From: Oceanicella sp. SM1341
GTDB taxonomy: Bacteria > Pseudomonadota > Alphaproteobacteria > Rhodobacterales > Rhodobacteraceae
NCBI RefSeq assembly: GCF_003448965.1
Contig: NZ_QRGC01000006.1
Span: 144,665 to 208,664, forward strand
Length of the DNA: 64,000 nt
Reading direction: 5' to 3'
Part shown: one piece after another, positions 40,033-50,770 of the stretch
Numbering within the stretch: the first letter of the stretch is position 1
Layout: each line of letters opens with the position of its first letter
The notes under the pieces: model-generated
The model's input: the letters and a program-made list of their open reading frames with translations, nothing else
What the model was told of the DNA's origin: nothing
Database searches by the model: none
Program-made: the position numbers and the translations under genes

Positions 40033-40614
40033 ATGCCGCTGAACATCGTCCGCCACGACCTGCAAGGTGTGCTGACCGTCACCCCGGTGCGGCACGCGGA
40101 CCCGCGCGGCTTCTTCTCCGAGACATGGAACGCGGCCGAGTTCGCCGCCCATGGCATCCGCACCGATTTCGTGCAGGACAACCAGTCGCTCTCGCGCGAT
40201 GCCGGGGTGCTGCGCGGCCTGCACTACCAGGCGCCGCCCGCCGCCCAGGCCAAGCTGGTGCGCGTGCTGCGCGGCGCGGTGCTCGACGTGGTGGTGGACA
40301 TCCGCCGCGGCTCGCCCACCTTCGGCCAGCACGTGAAGGTGGAGCTCTCCGCCGCCAACTGGGCGCAGATCTACGTGCCCGAGGGCTTTGCCCACGGCCT
40401 GCTCTCGCTCGAGCCGGACACCGAGGTGCTCTACAAGGTCTCCGCCCATTACGCCCCCGCGCAGGACGCCGGCATCGCCTGGGACGACCCGGATCTCGGC
40501 ATCGACTGGGGCTGGCCGCATGACCGGCTGATCCTGTCCGAGAAGGACCGCAAGCACCCGCGGCTGGCCGACATCACCTCCCCCTTCGCGTATGACCCGG
40601 AGCCCGTGGGGTGA
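40033..40614 (+). CDS. rfbC: dTDP-4-dehydrorhamnose 3,5-epimerase
   Basis: A 193-residue cupin-fold epimerase, third step of dTDP-L-rhamnose synthesis. It has DPRGFFSETWN, the catalytic His in RGLHYQAPP, and the conserved VPEGFAHGLLSLE. Length is as expected. The stop overlaps the GTG start of rfbD, so the two are coupled. Confidence 0.93.
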   Translation: MPLNIVRHDLQGVLTVTPVRHADPRGFFSETWNAAEFAAHGIRTDFVQDNQSLSRDAGVLRGLHYQAPPAAQAKLVRVLRGAVLDVVVDIRRGSPTFGQHVKVELSAANWAQIYVPEGFAHGLLSLEPDTEVLYKVSAHYAPAQDAGIAWDDPDLGIDWGWPHDRLILSEKDRKHPRLADITSPFAYDPEPVG

Positions 40615-41465
40615 AGGTTCTCGTCGTCGGGCGCAGCGGCCAGCTCGGCCGGGCCCTTGCCGAGGCGCGCCCCGCCGGCATCGACCTCGCCGTGCTGGGC
40701 CGTGAGGAGGCCGATCTCGCCCGCCCCGACACCCTGGCCGACGCCGTCGCCCGCCACGCCCCCGCGCTGGTGGTGAACGCCGGGGCCTACACCGCCGTCG
40801 ACCGGGCCGAGGCCGAGCCCCGCGCCGCCTGGGCGGTGAACGCCACCGGCACCGGCGCGCTTGCCCGGGCCGCGGCCCGCGCCGGCGCGCCCTTCGTGCA
40901 TGTCTCCACCGATTACGTCTACGACGGCAGCGGCGAGGCGCCCTGGACCGAGGCCGACGCCCCCGGCCCGCTCGGCGCCTACGGGGCTTCCAAGCTCGCC
41001 GGCGAATATCTCGCCGCGGCGCAGAACGCGGCGCATGTGGTGCTGCGCACCTCCTGGGTGTTCTCGTCCGAGGGGCCCGGCTTCGTGCAGTCCATGCTGC
41101 GCCTCGGGGCCGAGCGCGACACGCTTTCCGTGGTGGCCGACCAGGTGGGCCGGCCCACCTCGGCCCGCCAGCTCGCCGCCGCGATCTGGCAGATCGGCCC
41201 GCGGCTGGTGGCCGGCCGCGGCGCGCCCGGCACCTACAATTTCTCCGGCGGCGGGCCCTTCGTCTCGCGGCTCGAGTTCGCGGCCGAGATCTTCGCCCGC
41301 GCCGGCATGAAGGCCCCCGCCCTCACCCCCGCGCGCACCGAGGATTTCCCCTCTCCCGCCCGCCGCCCGCTGAACTCCCGCCTCGACCTCTCGGCCCTCG
41401 CGAACGCATGGGGCATCGAGCCGGCCGACTGGCGCGACGAGCTCTCCGCCGCCCTCTCCGCCTGA
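40611..41465 (+). CDS. rfbD: dTDP-4-dehydrorhamnose reductase
   Basis: A 284-residue extended SDR, last step of dTDP-L-rhamnose synthesis. The Rossmann loop is GRSGQLGRAL, STDYVYDG is the substrate strand, and YGASK holds the catalytic Tyr and Lys. It starts at GTG. The earlier enzymes RfbA and RfbB are not in this window; the cluster ends here and a repeat-filled gap follows. Confidence 0.93.
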   Translation: MKVLVVGRSGQLGRALAEARPAGIDLAVLGREEADLARPDTLADAVARHAPALVVNAGAYTAVDRAEAEPRAAWAVNATGTGALARAAARAGAPFVHVSTDYVYDGSGEAPWTEADAPGPLGAYGASKLAGEYLAAAQNAAHVVLRTSWVFSSEGPGFVQSMLRLGAERDTLSVVADQVGRPTSARQLAAAIWQIGPRLVAGRGAPGTYNFSGGGPFVSRLEFAAEIFARAGMKAPALTPARTEDFPSPARRPLNSRLDLSALANAWGIEPADWRDELSAALSA

Positions 41466-41631
41466 GGTTCAGCCACCGCTTTCCGCGCAGTCCCGCGGCA
41501 GATTGCGCGCCACCCCGTCACCGTCGCGCCACCCGGCATCGGCACCGCCGCTGACGTTGGCCCGCGCGGCACGCGCGGCGCCGGCCGAGGCGGGGGCCTG
41601 CCCCCTCCGAGGCCGGCGCTCCTCCCCGCTC

Positions 41632-41793
41632 GCCGCCCCGCGCTTCGCCGGGAACAGGGCCGCGCCCGGCCCCGGAGGGAGCGCGCCACGCCATCGCCTG
41701 CGTTGCCGCCCCGCGCTCTGCCGGGGACACGGCCGCGGGAGGGTGCGCGCCACGCCGTTGCCTGCGTTGCCACCCCGCGCTGCGCCGGGGACA
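41632..41793. repeat. Tandem repeats next to family 1 copy 3
   Basis: Three units begin at 41632, 41705 and 41769 with GCCGCCCCGCGCT-like sequence, CGCCGGG and CGCGCCACGCC(A/G)T. The first is 73 bp, the second 64 bp, and the third runs into the family 1 repeat. No gene lies in this 574-bp gap between rfbD and ftsK. Confidence 0.7.
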
Positions 41794-41945
41794 GGGCCGC
41801 GTCCGGCCCTCGGGTGGGCGCAGCACCGCTTGTGGTCAGTGCTTTATCCCGAAAGCTCCGGACGACGGCTGAGCGGCGCGCGACATCGCCAGAGCGCCCT
41901 CCCGGGGGGAGGGTCGGGCGCGGCCCGGGCTGGGCGCCCGGGCCA
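41794..41945 (-). repeat. Dispersed intergenic repeat family 1, copy 3
   Basis: Opposite orientation to copies 1 and 2. One end is the intact terminal repeat (41910-41926, AGGGTCGGGCGCGGCCC); the other is degenerate (GGGCCGCGtCCGgCCCT, 41794-41810). The CGCCCTCCCGGGGGGAGGG block is conserved, and the outer CCCGGGC arm is partly changed. Confidence 0.7.
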
Positions 41946-42039
41946 GTGCCTGCGGCACGAAAGGGGAATTGGGGGAGGAGGTGGGCGGCCGGGAGGCCGC
42001 GCCGGGGGCAGGGCGGCCGGGGGCGGCCGCCCGCAGGTA

Positions 42040-45000
42040 TCAGCGTTCGGCGATGAGCACGTCGCGCTTGCCCACCTGGTTGGCGCCGCTCACCACGCCC
42101 TCGTCTTCCATCTGCTCCACCAGGCGCGCGGCCTTGTTGTAGCCGATGCCGAGCTTGCGCTGGATGTAGGAGGTCGAGCACTTGCGGTCGCGCGCGACGA
42201 TCGCCACCGCCTGGTCGTAGAGCGCGTCCTCGGAGTTGGTGTTGCCGCCGAGGCCGAGCACCGCGTCGATGTTGTTCTCCACCGCCTCGTCCGGCCCCTC
42301 CACCACGCCCGACACGTAGTCCGGCGCGCCGATGGACTTGAGGTGGTTCACCACCGCCTCCACCTCCTCGTCGGAGCAGAACGGCCCGTGCACGCGGCTG
42401 ATGCGCCCGCCACCGGCCATGTAGAGCATGTCGCCCATGCCCAGCAGCTGCTCGGCGCCCTGTTCGCCCAGGATGGTGCGGCTGTCGATCTTCGAGGTCA
42501 CCTGGAAGGAGATCCGGGTCGGGAAGTTCGCCTTGATCGTGCCGGTGATGACATCGACCGAGGGCCGCTGCGTCGCCATGATCAGGTGGATGCCGGAGGC
42601 ACGCGCCATCTGCGCAAGGCGCTGGATGCAGGCCTCGATCTCCTTGCCCGCCACCATCATCAGGTCGGCCATCTCGTCGACGATGACCACGATGAAGGGC
42701 ATCGCCTCGGGCTCGAACTCCTCGTTCTCGTAGATCGCCTCGCCGGTATCGTCGTCGAACCCGGTCTGGACCACGCGGGAGAAGGCCTCGCCGCGGGCCA
42801 GCGCGTCCGCCACGCGGGCGTTGTAGCCCTCGATGTTGCGCACGCCCATCTTCGACATCTTGCGGTAGCGCTCCTCCATCTCCGCCACGACCCATTTCAG
42901 CGCCACCACGGCCTTCTTGGGGTCGGTGACGACGGGGGAGAGCAGGTGGGGGATGCCGTCGTAGACCGAGAGCTCGAGCATCTTCGGGTCGATCATGATG
43001 AGCCGGCATTCCTTGGGCGAGAGCCGGTAGAGCAGCGACAGGATCATGGTGTTGATCGCCACCGACTTGCCCGAGCCGGTGGTGCCGGCGATGAGCAGGT
43101 GGGGCATGCGCGCGAGGTTGGCCACGATCGGCTCGCCGCCGATGTCCTTGCCGAGCGCGAGCGGCAGGCGGTGGGTGCTCTCGCCGAACACCTTGTCGGC
43201 CAGGATTTCGCGCAGCAGCACCTTCTCGCGCTGGTCGTTCGGCAGCTCGATGCCGATCACCGAGCGGCCCGGCACGGTGGAGACACGCGCGGCCAGCGCC
43301 GACATCGAGCGGGCGATGTCATCGGCGAGGCCGATCACCCGGGAGGCCTTCAGGCCCGGCGCCGGCTCGAGCTCGTACATGGTCACGACAGGGCCCGGGC
43401 GCACCGAGACGATCTCGCCGCGGATGCCGTAATCGTCGAGCACGTTCTCCAGCATGCGGGCGTTCTGCTCCAGCGCCTCGTCGGACAGCTCCAGCCGCTC
43501 GATGTCGCGCGGGTTGGAGAGCAGGCCGAGCGGCGGGGCGTCGTAGGGCGCCTCCTCCTCCTCGTCCTCCTCGGCCATGGCGTGGCGCGGGGCGGTCTCG
43601 GGCAGGGCGCGGCCGGGCACCGGCTGGGGCTTGTGCGGCTCGGGGCGCGGGCCGGCGGCCATGGGGCGGGCCGGGGGTTCGGCGTGCAGCCGGTCGTCCG
43701 CCTCGTCCTCGTCCTCCGCATCGAAGGCGGAACGGGGGGTGAGGGGGCCTTCGTCGTCCTCGTCCTCGTCATCCTCGGGCAGGGCGAGGTCGATGCCCAT
43801 CGGCTCGCCCTTCACGATGCGGCGGGTGAGCGGCACGCTCTCCTCCTCCGGCGCCTCGGCGGCCGGGCGGGCGGAGAGGCGCGGGCCCTCCTCCTCCTCG
43901 TCATCCTCCGGGCCGGCTGCCCAGGCATCGGGCGCGCGCGGCTCCGGCGCGGCCTCCCGGCTGCCGGCGCGGGAGCGGGCGAGGGCGGCGCGCAGGGCGG
44001 CGAAGCCCTGGGGCGCGGCCTCCTCCTCGTCCGCGGAGCGAGGGGGCGTGACGGCGGGCTCGGCCTTCGGTTCGGCTTTCGGCTCGGGGCGCGCGGGGGC
44101 GCGGGGCGCCGGGCGCTCCTCGTGGCGGTCGTCCGCGCCGTCGAGGCGGGGCAGGGGGGTGTCGTCCTCCTCCTCGTCCTCGTCTTCCTCGAACACCCGG
44201 CCCCGCAGGGTGGGGATGCGGCGCTGCGGCGCCTCGGCGGCCTCGCGGCGCAGGGGCGGCGAGGTGTAGTCGTCCTCGTCGTCGTCGAAGGGCGCGTCGA
44301 AGCTGTCCGGCTCCTCCTCGGAGGCGGGCGCGCGCAGCGGCGGCTCGGCGGAGGCGCGCAGAACGCGGGGGCCGGCATTGCGGCGCGCGGCCACGGCCTC
44401 GGCCACCGCGCGGTCATAGGGGCTTTCCACCACGGGGGCGGGGGCCTCCTCGATCTCCTCGGGCTCGGTGAGCACGGGCTCGCGGCGGGTGGTGCGGGCC
44501 TGCACGGCGGCGGAGATGCGGGCCATCAGCCGGTCGTCGTCGCGGTTGTCGGCCACCTCGGTGCGGGCGGGGGCGACGGCGCGCAGGGCGGCGGCCTCCT
44601 CGCGGGCTTCCGAGCGGGCGGCATCGCGGGCGCGGGCCCGGGCGGCAACGCGCTCCTGCAGCCGGCCTTTCTGCTTCGCGCCCAGCGAGGCGGTGCCCGA
44701 GAGCGCCTTCACCCCCATCGCTCCGAGGCCGCGGGCAAAGACCGAGACGATGGCGAGCAGCCCGGAGCCGCAGAGCCCGGCGAGGGCGCGGAACTCGCCC
44801 CAGTTCATCCCCAGCCCGAGCGCGCTCACCGCCACCACGGCCGGTGCCATGGCGAGCGTGGCGAGCTTCAGCCCGGTGCCGGTTTCCGCCGGCACCAGCG
44901 AGAGCACGTTGAGCAGCAGGCTGTCGCCGATGCGCCCGCCGAGGCCGAAGCGGTGCTCCCAGCTGTCGAGCGGCACATGGGCGGCGAGGAAGGCGGAGCT

Positions 45001-45360
45001 GGCGAGGATGGCGACGAGCCCGATCACGCAGCGGGTGAGCACGCGCTCCTCGCCCCGGTGCACCACCAGCCGCGCGCCCCAGGTGACCAGCATGGCCGGG
45101 ATGCCCCAGGCCGCCCAGCCGAGCGCGAAGACCAGCGCGCCGGCGATGTTGGCGCCGATGCTGCCGAGCAGGTTCTGCGGCGCCTCGCCGGTGGCGTTGA
45201 AGGGCGAGGGGTCGTCGGGCGAATAGGTGGCGAGCACCGCGGCAAAGGCGATGCCGAGGGCGAAGAGCGCCACGCCCAGCAGCTCGGTGCCGCGCTTGCG
45301 CAGCATCTCGCGGGTTTCGTCGTCGACCAGTTTTTCAGACCGGGGGGCTGCCATGCTCAT
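42040..45360 (-). CDS. ftsK: DNA translocase FtsK
   Basis: A 1,106-residue septal DNA pump that clears chromosome ends at division and activates XerCD. In order: about four membrane helices in the first ~200 residues, a long Pro/Arg/acid-rich linker (about 200-600), the RecA-like motor with Walker [14 protein letters not shown] near 760 and Walker [15 protein letters not shown], and a winged-helix gamma domain at the C-terminus ([20 protein letters not shown]) that reads KOPS sites. The ATG follows GGAACGAGG; a second ATG is two codons in. It lies 41 bp after the aminotransferase. Confidence 0.96.
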   Translation of the reverse strand: MSMAAPRSEKLVDDETREMLRKRGTELLGVALFALGIAFAAVLATYSPDDPSPFNATGEAPQNLLGSIGANIAGALVFALGWAAWGIPAMLVTWGARLVVHRGEERVLTRCVIGLVAILASSAFLAAHVPLDSWEHRFGLGGRIGDSLLLNVLSLVPAETGTGLKLATLAMAPAVVAVSALGLGMNWGEFRALAGLCGSGLLAIVSVFARGLGAMGVKALSGTASLGAKQKGRLQERVAARARARDAARSEAREEAAALRAVAPARTEVADNRDDDRLMARISAAVQARTTRREPVLTEPEEIEEAPAPVVESPYDRAVAEAVAARRNAGPRVLRASAEPPLRAPASEEEPDSFDAPFDDDEDDYTSPPLRREAAEAPQRRIPTLRGRVFEEDEDEEEDDTPLPRLDGADDRHEERPAPRAPARPEPKAEPKAEPAVTPPRSADEEEAAPQGFAALRAALARSRAGSREAAPEPRAPDAWAAGPEDDEEEEGPRLSARPAAEAPEEESVPLTRRIVKGEPMGIDLALPEDDEDEDDEGPLTPRSAFDAEDEDEADDRLHAEPPARPMAAGPRPEPHKPQPVPGRALPETAPRHAMAEEDEEEEAPYDAPPLGLLSNPRDIERLELSDEALEQNARMLENVLDDYGIRGEIVSVRPGPVVTMYELEPAPGLKASRVIGLADDIARSMSALAARVSTVPGRSVIGIELPNDQREKVLLREILADKVFGESTHRLPLALGKDIGGEPIVANLARMPHLLIAGTTGSGKSVAINTMILSLLYRLSPKECRLIMIDPKMLELSVYDGIPHLLSPVVTDPKKAVVALKWVVAEMEERYRKMSKMGVRNIEGYNARVADALARGEAFSRVVQTGFDDDTGEAIYENEEFEPEAMPFIVVIVDEMADLMMVAGKEIEACIQRLAQMARASGIHLIMATQRPSVDVITGTIKANFPTRISFQVTSKIDSRTILGEQGAEQLLGMGDMLYMAGGGRISRVHGPFCSDEEVEAVVNHLKSIGAPDYVSGVVEGPDEAVENNIDAVLGLGGNTNSEDALYDQAVAIVARDRKCSTSYIQRKLGIGYNKAARLVEQMEDEGVVSGANQVGKRDVLIAER

Positions 45361-45401
45361 GCCTCGTTCCTTTCCCGCCGCGGTTTCTTCTGCCGTTCGC
45401 G

Positions 45402-46580
45402 TTATCTCAGCGTGTCGCGCAGGGCGGTGAGGCCGCGTGCCACCTCCGCCTCCTGTGCGACGAGGGCGACGCGGATGTAGCCCGCCCCGGGGTTTCCGCC
45501 ACCCAGCCGGGCATCGCTCTCACGCGAGAGGTAGGAGCCCGGCAGCACGCGCACCCCGGTCTCCGCCCAGAGGCGCCGCGTGGTGGCCACGTCGTCCTCC
45601 ACCCCGACCCAGAGGAAGAACCCGCCCTCGGGGGCGTGGTATCCGGGCAGGTTGCCCAGCAGCTCGTCGGCCAGCGCGAACTTGCGCTGGTAGAGCGCGC
45701 GGCTTGCTTCCACATGCGCCTCGTCGTTCCAGCAGGCCGCGGCGGCGCGCTGGGCGGGCAGGGGCAGGGGGGCGCCGGCATAGGCGCGCAGCTGCCGCAT
45801 GGCGGCGATGTTGCGCGGCCCGCTCACCGCGAAGCCGGAGCGCAGGCCGGGCAGGCTGGAGCGCTTGGAGAGCGAATGGAAGGCGACGATGCGCTCGGGG
45901 TCGGCATCGGCCTGCAGGGCGCCCGGCGGCGGGGCCGTGCGCCAGATGTCGGAGTAGCACTCGTCGGCGAAGACGCGGAAGTCGTATTGCTCGGCGAGGT
46001 TGGCGAGGCGCTGCCAGTAGGCGGCATCGGCCACCGCGCCCTGCGGGTTTGCCGGCGAGCACATGTAGGCCACGGCGGTGCGGCGCAGCAGCTCGGCGGG
46101 AAGGGAGGCGAAATCGGGCAGGAAGCCGGTTTCCGCCGTGGCGGGCACGTAGACCGGCTCGGCCCCGGCGGTGATCGCGGCCACCGCGTAGCACTGGTAG
46201 AACGGGTTGGGCAGCAGCACCACCGGCCGTTCGCCGGCCTTCTGCTCCGGGCACATGGCGAGGCAGGCGGCGAACAGCCCCTCGCGCGTGCCGTTGAGCG
46301 GGAACACCTCGGTGCCGGGGTCGCGGCTCACGCCGTAGCGGCGGGCGAGCCAGCCGGCAAAGGCCTCGCGCAGCTCCGGGTGGCCGTCGTTGGGCGGGTA
46401 GATGCTGTACTCGTGCACATGCGCCGCCAGCACCTCGCCGAGAAACGGCGGGGCCGGGTGCTTGGGTTCACCCAGGGACATGGCGATGGGCTCTCCGCCC
46501 GGCTCCACGCCGTCGAGAAGGGCGCGCAACCGCGGAAAGGCGTATTCCGGCAGGCTGGAATACCGCTCGGGAAACTGCAT
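45402..46580 (-). CDS. dapC: PLP-dependent aminotransferase (DapC-like)
   Basis: A 392-residue fold-type I aminotransferase. The schiff-base Lys239 is in [12 protein letters not shown], the PLP Asp206 in [11 protein letters not shown], and SPANPQGAV also fits. The N-terminal [15 protein letters not shown] and [12 protein letters not shown] resemble N-succinyl-diaminopimelate aminotransferase DapC, which would place it in lysine/peptidoglycan precursor synthesis. The start was put at the ATG after TGAGG. It is likely cotranscribed with ftsK. Confidence 0.85.
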   Translation of the reverse strand: MQFPERYSSLPEYAFPRLRALLDGVEPGGEPIAMSLGEPKHPAPPFLGEVLAAHVHEYSIYPPNDGHPELREAFAGWLARRYGVSRDPGTEVFPLNGTREGLFAACLAMCPEQKAGERPVVLLPNPFYQCYAVAAITAGAEPVYVPATAETGFLPDFASLPAELLRRTAVAYMCSPANPQGAVADAAYWQRLANLAEQYDFRVFADECYSDIWRTAPPPGALQADADPERIVAFHSLSKRSSLPGLRSGFAVSGPRNIAAMRQLRAYAGAPLPLPAQRAAAACWNDEAHVEASRALYQRKFALADELLGNLPGYHAPEGGFFLWVGVEDDVATTRRLWAETGVRVLPGSYLSRESDARLGGGNPGAGYIRVALVAQEAEVARGLTALRDTLR

Positions 46581-46742
46581 GTGTGCCTCATGTGCAGGCG
46601 TCTGTCGCGCCAACTTGAGGCTGCAATCTACAGGCTGGGGGGCTTCAGGTCCAGTCTCCCCCGGCCGGCCGGAGAAGGGGCGCCCCGCCGTGGCCGCAGC
46701 GCAACCGCCGGGCAGGCTTGCCCTTGCGGTGACGTCTGAGAA

Positions 46743-46829
46743 GCCGCGCGGGCTTGCCGGCGCGGCCGGGCCCAAACCGCAGGAGACGCGCGGCCCCCAA
46801 GGGGCTGCGGGTCGACGGAGGACGGGAGG
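46743..46829 (-). repeat. Dispersed intergenic repeat family 2, copy 3
   Basis: Reverse-oriented copy with GGCCCAAACCGCAGGAGACGCG-type core sequence (written here only in part), then CGGGTCGACGGAGGACGGGAGG-like sequence. It occupies part of the 403-bp gap between the aminotransferase and mbfA; no gene is seen in the rest. Confidence 0.7.
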
Positions 46830-46983
46830 GCCCCGTCCGCCGGGCGCCGTGGCGGGGTCGGGAGGCCGGTTGAGCCCGGCAGGCGACAGGGGCGGGCTGC
46901 GCGAACCCTCACACTACGGCTCCACAATCGCGGCTCCTGCCTCCCCGCCCGCCGTGCCAGGCGCCAGTAAGGCCGTGCCGCAG

Positions 46984-47958
46984 TCAGCCGGCGCCGATGA
47001 GGATGCCGGCGGCCAGCACGAGGGCGCCGCCGAGCACCACCTGGAAGATCGCCCGCAGGTATGGCGTCTCCATGTAGCGGTTCTGGATCCAGGCGATGGC
47101 CCAGAGCTCGACGAAGACCACGGCGAAGGCGATGCCGGTGGCCAGCCAGAACTGCGGCAGCAGGTAGGGCAGCGCGTGGCCCAGCCCGCCGAGCGCCGTC
47201 ATCACCCCCGAGGCGATGCCGCGCTTCCAGGGCGCGCCGCGGCCCGAGATCACCCCGTCGTCATGTGCGGCCTCGGTGAAGCCCATCGAGATGCCCGCAC
47301 CCACCGAGGCCGCGAGGCCGACGAGGAAGGTCGTCCAGCTGTCCTGCGTGGCGAAGGCGGTGGCGAAGATCGGCGCCAGGGTGGAGACCGAGCCGTCCAT
47401 CAGCCCCGCCAGCCCCGGCTGCACCCAGGTGAGCACGAACTGCCGGCGCTCGGCGCCCAGCTCGGCGGAGCCTTCCGGCCCCTCCAGCTGCTCGGCCACG
47501 TCATGCGCCTTCTGCTCGTGCCGGCCCTCGGCGGCGGCGAGGTCGCCGAGCAGGCGGCGGGTGTCGGGGTCGGTGGAGCGCTGGGCGGCGGCGATGTAGA
47601 AGTCGCGCGCCTGGGCCTCCATGCGCCCGGCCTCGGCGCGGATGGTCTCCAGCCCGAGGTTGTTGACCAGCCACACCGGGCGGCGGGAGTAGTAGCCCGC
47701 CACGTGCTCGCGCCGGATCAGCGGGATAGGCCCGTCGAAGCGCGCCTGCCAGAGGTCGATCAGCCGGCGGCGATGGCTGTCCTCCTCGGCGGCCATCTCG
47801 TCGAACGCGGCGGCGGTCTGCGGAAATTCCGCCCGCAGCTCATGGGCATAGGTGGCGTAGATGCGGGCGTCGTCCTCTTCCGAGGAAATGGCCAGCGCCA
47901 GCACCTCCGCCTCGCTGAGGTCGCTGAAATGCCGGCGGCCGGCGAGGGCGTTGAACAT
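46984..47958 (-). CDS. mbfA: Membrane-bound ferritin MbfA (ferritin-like domain fused to VIT1/CCC1 domain)
   Basis: A 324-residue iron exporter. The N-terminal ~150 residues are a ferritin/rubrerythrin-like helical domain with Glu/His ligands (SSEEDDARIY, EMAAEEDSHRRR, AAAEGRHEQKAHD). The rest is a VIT1/CCC1-type membrane domain (GLMDGSVSTLAPIFATAF, ASVGAGISMGFTEAAHDDG). In other alphaproteobacteria MbfA lowers cytoplasmic iron and is repressed by Irr; the box before the gene fits that. It is divergent from mutS. Confidence 0.93.
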   Translation of the reverse strand: MFNALAGRRHFSDLSEAEVLALAISSEEDDARIYATYAHELRAEFPQTAAAFDEMAAEEDSHRRRLIDLWQARFDGPIPLIRREHVAGYYSRRPVWLVNNLGLETIRAEAGRMEAQARDFYIAAAQRSTDPDTRRLLGDLAAAEGRHEQKAHDVAEQLEGPEGSAELGAERRQFVLTWVQPGLAGLMDGSVSTLAPIFATAFATQDSWTTFLVGLAASVGAGISMGFTEAAHDDGVISGRGAPWKRGIASGVMTALGGLGHALPYLLPQFWLATGIAFAVVFVELWAIAWIQNRYMETPYLRAIFQVVLGGALVLAAGILIGAG

Positions 47959-47969
47959 GGCGGATCCTC

Positions 47970-47986
47970 TTTAGAATAATTCTAAA
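47970..47986 (-). promoter_or_regulatory. Irr-type iron control element (ICE box) of mbfA
   Basis: TTTAGAATAATTCTAAA is a perfect 17-bp inverted repeat (TTTAGAAT-A-ATTCTAAA), 12-28 bp upstream of the mbfA ATG and overlapping its AGAGGA ribosome site. It agrees with the TTTAGAA-N3-TTCTAAA pattern bound by Irr. The position after the -10 box suggests repression. Confidence 0.8.
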
Positions 47987-47988
47987 AA

Positions 47989-48017
47989 CATGTAGCCGAT
48001 GCCCCCGTGCCTTACAA
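47989..48017 (-). promoter_or_regulatory. Candidate promoter of mbfA
   Basis: On the minus strand, TTGTAA, 17 bp, then TACATG. The -10 abuts the ICE box, so the predicted start site lies inside the box, as expected for repression by Irr. Confidence 0.5.
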
Positions 48018-48079
48018 GTCATTCCACCCCACCGGGCTGCATGCTAGGCAGGGGCGAACCCGAACCGGACGAGTACCCG

Positions 48080-50770
48080 ATGCCCGACGCACCTGCCGCC
48101 CCTGCTCCCGACACCGCGCCCGAGGCCACCACCGCGGTGACGCCGATGATGGCCCAGTACCTCGAGCTGAAGGCCCAGTACCCCGACGCGCTGCTGTTCT
48201 ACCGGATGGGCGATTTCTACGAGATGTTCTTCGACGATGCCCGGGCGGCGGCGGCGGCGCTCGACATCGCGCTCACCAAACGCGGCAAGCACGCGGGCGA
48301 CGATATTCCCATGTGCGGCGTGCCGGTGCATGCGGCCGAGGGCTATTTGCTCACGCTGATCCGCAAGGGCTTCCGTGTCGCGGTCTGCGAGCAGATGGAG
48401 GACCCGGCGGAGGCGAAGAAGCGCGGCTCGAAGTCGGTGGTGAAGCGCGACGTGGTGCGGCTCGTCACCCCCGGCACGCTCACCGAGGACACGCTGCTCG
48501 ACGCGCGGCGGCACAATTACCTCGCCGCCTGGGCCGAGATCCGCGGCGAGGGCGCGCTGGCCTGGCTCGACATCTCCACCGGCGATTTCGCCGCCACCGC
48601 CTGCCCGCGCACGCTGCTCGGGCCGATGCTGGCCCGGCTCTCCCCGCGTGAGGTGCTGGCCGCCCAGGGGGCGGAGGCGTCCCTGCGCGCGATGGTGGAG
48701 GAGGGCGGCGGCGTGCTCACCGAGCTTGCCGGCGCGAGCTTCGACAGCCAGTCCGCCGAGCACCGGCTGAAGGGGCTCTACGGCGTCTCCACGCTCGAGG
48801 CCTTCGGCGGCTTCGGCCGGGCCGAGGTGGCGGCGCTGGGCGCGGTGGTCGATTACGTGGAGGTGACCCAGAAGGGCAAGCTGCCGATGATCCGCCCGCC
48901 GCAGCACGAGGAAGCCGGCGGCACCATGCAGATCGACGCCGCCACGAGGCGCAACCTCGAGATCACCCGCAGCCTCTCGGGCGGGCGCGACGGCGCGCTG
49001 CTGCAGGCGGTGGACCGCACGGTGACCGGCGGCGGCGCGCGGCTGCTCGAGGCCCGGCTCTCCAGCCCCTCGACCGACCTCTCCACCATCCGCGCCCGGC
49101 ACGATGCCGTGGCGGCCCTGCTGGAGGACAGCGCGCTTGCCAGCGCCCTGCGCAGCCGGCTGCGCGGCGTGCCGGACATGGAGCGCGCCCTCACCCGGCT
49201 GAGCCTGGAGCGTGGCGGCCCGCGCGACCTCGCCGCCCTGCGCGACGGGCTGGCCGAGGGTGCGGAGATCGCCGGCCTTCTGGCGGGGGACCTGCCCGCC
49301 GAGCTCACCGAGGCCGCCGCCGCCCTCACCGGGCTCGAGGACATTTCCGCCCCGCTCGACGCCGCGCTGGTGGCCGAGCCGCCGCTACTGGCGCGGGACG
49401 GCGGCTTCATCGCCGCCGGCCACCATGAGGAGCTCGACGACTGCCGCCGCCTGCGCGACGAGGGCCGGGCCGTGATCGCCTCCATGCAGGCGCAATACGC
49501 GGCCGAAACCGGCATTTCCTCGCTGAAGATCAAGCACAACAACGTGCTGGGCTATTTCATCGAGACCACGGCCACCCACGCCGAGAAGATGCGCAGCGCC
49601 CCGCTGTCGGAGACCTTCATCCACCGCCAGACCACGGCGAACCAGGTGCGCTTCACCACCGTGGAGCTCTCGGGGCTGGAAACCCGCATTCTCAACGCCG
49701 GCGGCCGGGCGCTGGAGCTGGAGCGCCAGCTGTTCGAGGCGCTGGCGGCGGGCGTGCGGGCCGGGGCGGCGCGCATTGCCGCCGCGGCGCGGGCGCTGGC
49801 GGAGATCGACCTCGCCGCCGCCTTCGCCGAGCTCGCCGACACCGAGGAGTGGGTGCGCCCGCTCATGCAGCTCGGCGGCGCCTTCCGCATCGAGGGCGGC
49901 CGCCACCCGGTGGTGGAACAGGCGCTGCGCAGGGCGGGGGACAAGCCCTTCGTGGCCAATGACGTCGACCTCTCCCTCGGGCAGAAGCCGGTCTGGCTGG
50001 TGACCGGGCCGAACATGGCCGGTAAATCGACCTTCCTGCGCCAGAACGCGCTCATCGCCCTCCTGGCACAGGCCGGGGCCTTCGTGCCGGCGCGGGCGGC
50101 GGAGATCGGGGTGGTGACGCAGCTCTTCTCCCGCGTCGGCGCGGCGGACGACCTTGCCCGCGGCCGCTCCACCTTCATGGTCGAGATGGTCGAGACCGCG
50201 GCCATCCTCAACCAGGCCGGGCCCGGCGCGCTCGTCATCCTCGACGAGATCGGCCGCGGCACCGCCACCTGGGACGGGCTCTCCATCGCCTGGGCCACGC
50301 TCGAGCACCTGCATGACGCGAACCGCTGCCGCACGCTCTTCGCCACGCATTATCACGAGCTCACCACGCTCTCGGCCCGGCTCGACGGCATGATGAACGC
50401 CACCGTGGCGGTGCGCGAATGGGAGGGCGACGTGATCTTCCTGCACGAGGTGCGCCCGGGCGCGGCCGACCGCTCCTACGGCGTGCAGGTGGCCCGGCTC
50501 GCCGGCCTGCCCGCGGCGGTGATCGAGCGCGCGCGCCATGTGCTCGAAACCCTCGAGGAGGGCGACCGGGAGGGCGGCGGCTCACGCGCGGCGACGCTGA
50601 TCGACGACCTGCCGCTGTTCTCCGCCCGCCCTCCGGCGCCCGCGCCCGCCCCGGCGAAAGCCTCCGCCGTGGAGGCGCGCCTGCGCGAGGTGCTGCCCGA
50701 CGGGCTCTCCCCGCGCGCGGCACTCGACCTCGTCTACGAGTTGCGCGGCATGCTCGACGGCGAGGGCTGA
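48080..50770 (+). CDS. mutS: DNA mismatch repair protein MutS
   Basis: An 896-residue mismatch sensor. The N-terminal mismatch-binding Phe46-Tyr-Glu48 lies in [13 protein letters not shown]. The ATPase has Walker [11 protein letters not shown] (about 642-651), Walker [14 protein letters not shown] and the [10 protein letters not shown]-loop. The C-terminal tail has a Pro/Ala linker before the final helices, as in full-length MutS. The start chosen (MPDAPAAP) has only a weak GGACGAG site; an in-frame ATG further upstream overlaps the mbfA promoter. MutL is not in the window. Confidence 0.96.
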   Translation: MPDAPAAPAPDTAPEATTAVTPMMAQYLELKAQYPDALLFYRMGDFYEMFFDDARAAAAALDIALTKRGKHAGDDIPMCGVPVHAAEGYLLTLIRKGFRVAVCEQMEDPAEAKKRGSKSVVKRDVVRLVTPGTLTEDTLLDARRHNYLAAWAEIRGEGALAWLDISTGDFAATACPRTLLGPMLARLSPREVLAAQGAEASLRAMVEEGGGVLTELAGASFDSQSAEHRLKGLYGVSTLEAFGGFGRAEVAALGAVVDYVEVTQKGKLPMIRPPQHEEAGGTMQIDAATRRNLEITRSLSGGRDGALLQAVDRTVTGGGARLLEARLSSPSTDLSTIRARHDAVAALLEDSALASALRSRLRGVPDMERALTRLSLERGGPRDLAALRDGLAEGAEIAGLLAGDLPAELTEAAAALTGLEDISAPLDAALVAEPPLLARDGGFIAAGHHEELDDCRRLRDEGRAVIASMQAQYAAETGISSLKIKHNNVLGYFIETTATHAEKMRSAPLSETFIHRQTTANQVRFTTVELSGLETRILNAGGRALELERQLFEALAAGVRAGAARIAAAARALAEIDLAAAFAELADTEEWVRPLMQLGGAFRIEGGRHPVVEQALRRAGDKPFVANDVDLSLGQKPVWLVTGPNMAGKSTFLRQNALIALLAQAGAFVPARAAEIGVVTQLFSRVGAADDLARGRSTFMVEMVETAAILNQAGPGALVILDEIGRGTATWDGLSIAWATLEHLHDANRCRTLFATHYHELTTLSARLDGMMNATVAVREWEGDVIFLHEVRPGAADRSYGVQVARLAGLPAAVIERARHVLETLEEGDREGGGSRAATLIDDLPLFSARPPAPAPAPAKASAVEARLREVLPDGLSPRAALDLVYELRGMLDGEG

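Noticed and set aside
41503..45480. 1,325-codon open frame antisense to ftsK
   Set aside because: Runs through repeats and the ftsK linker; composition is a mirror of the coding strand and it has no recognisable domain or ribosome site.
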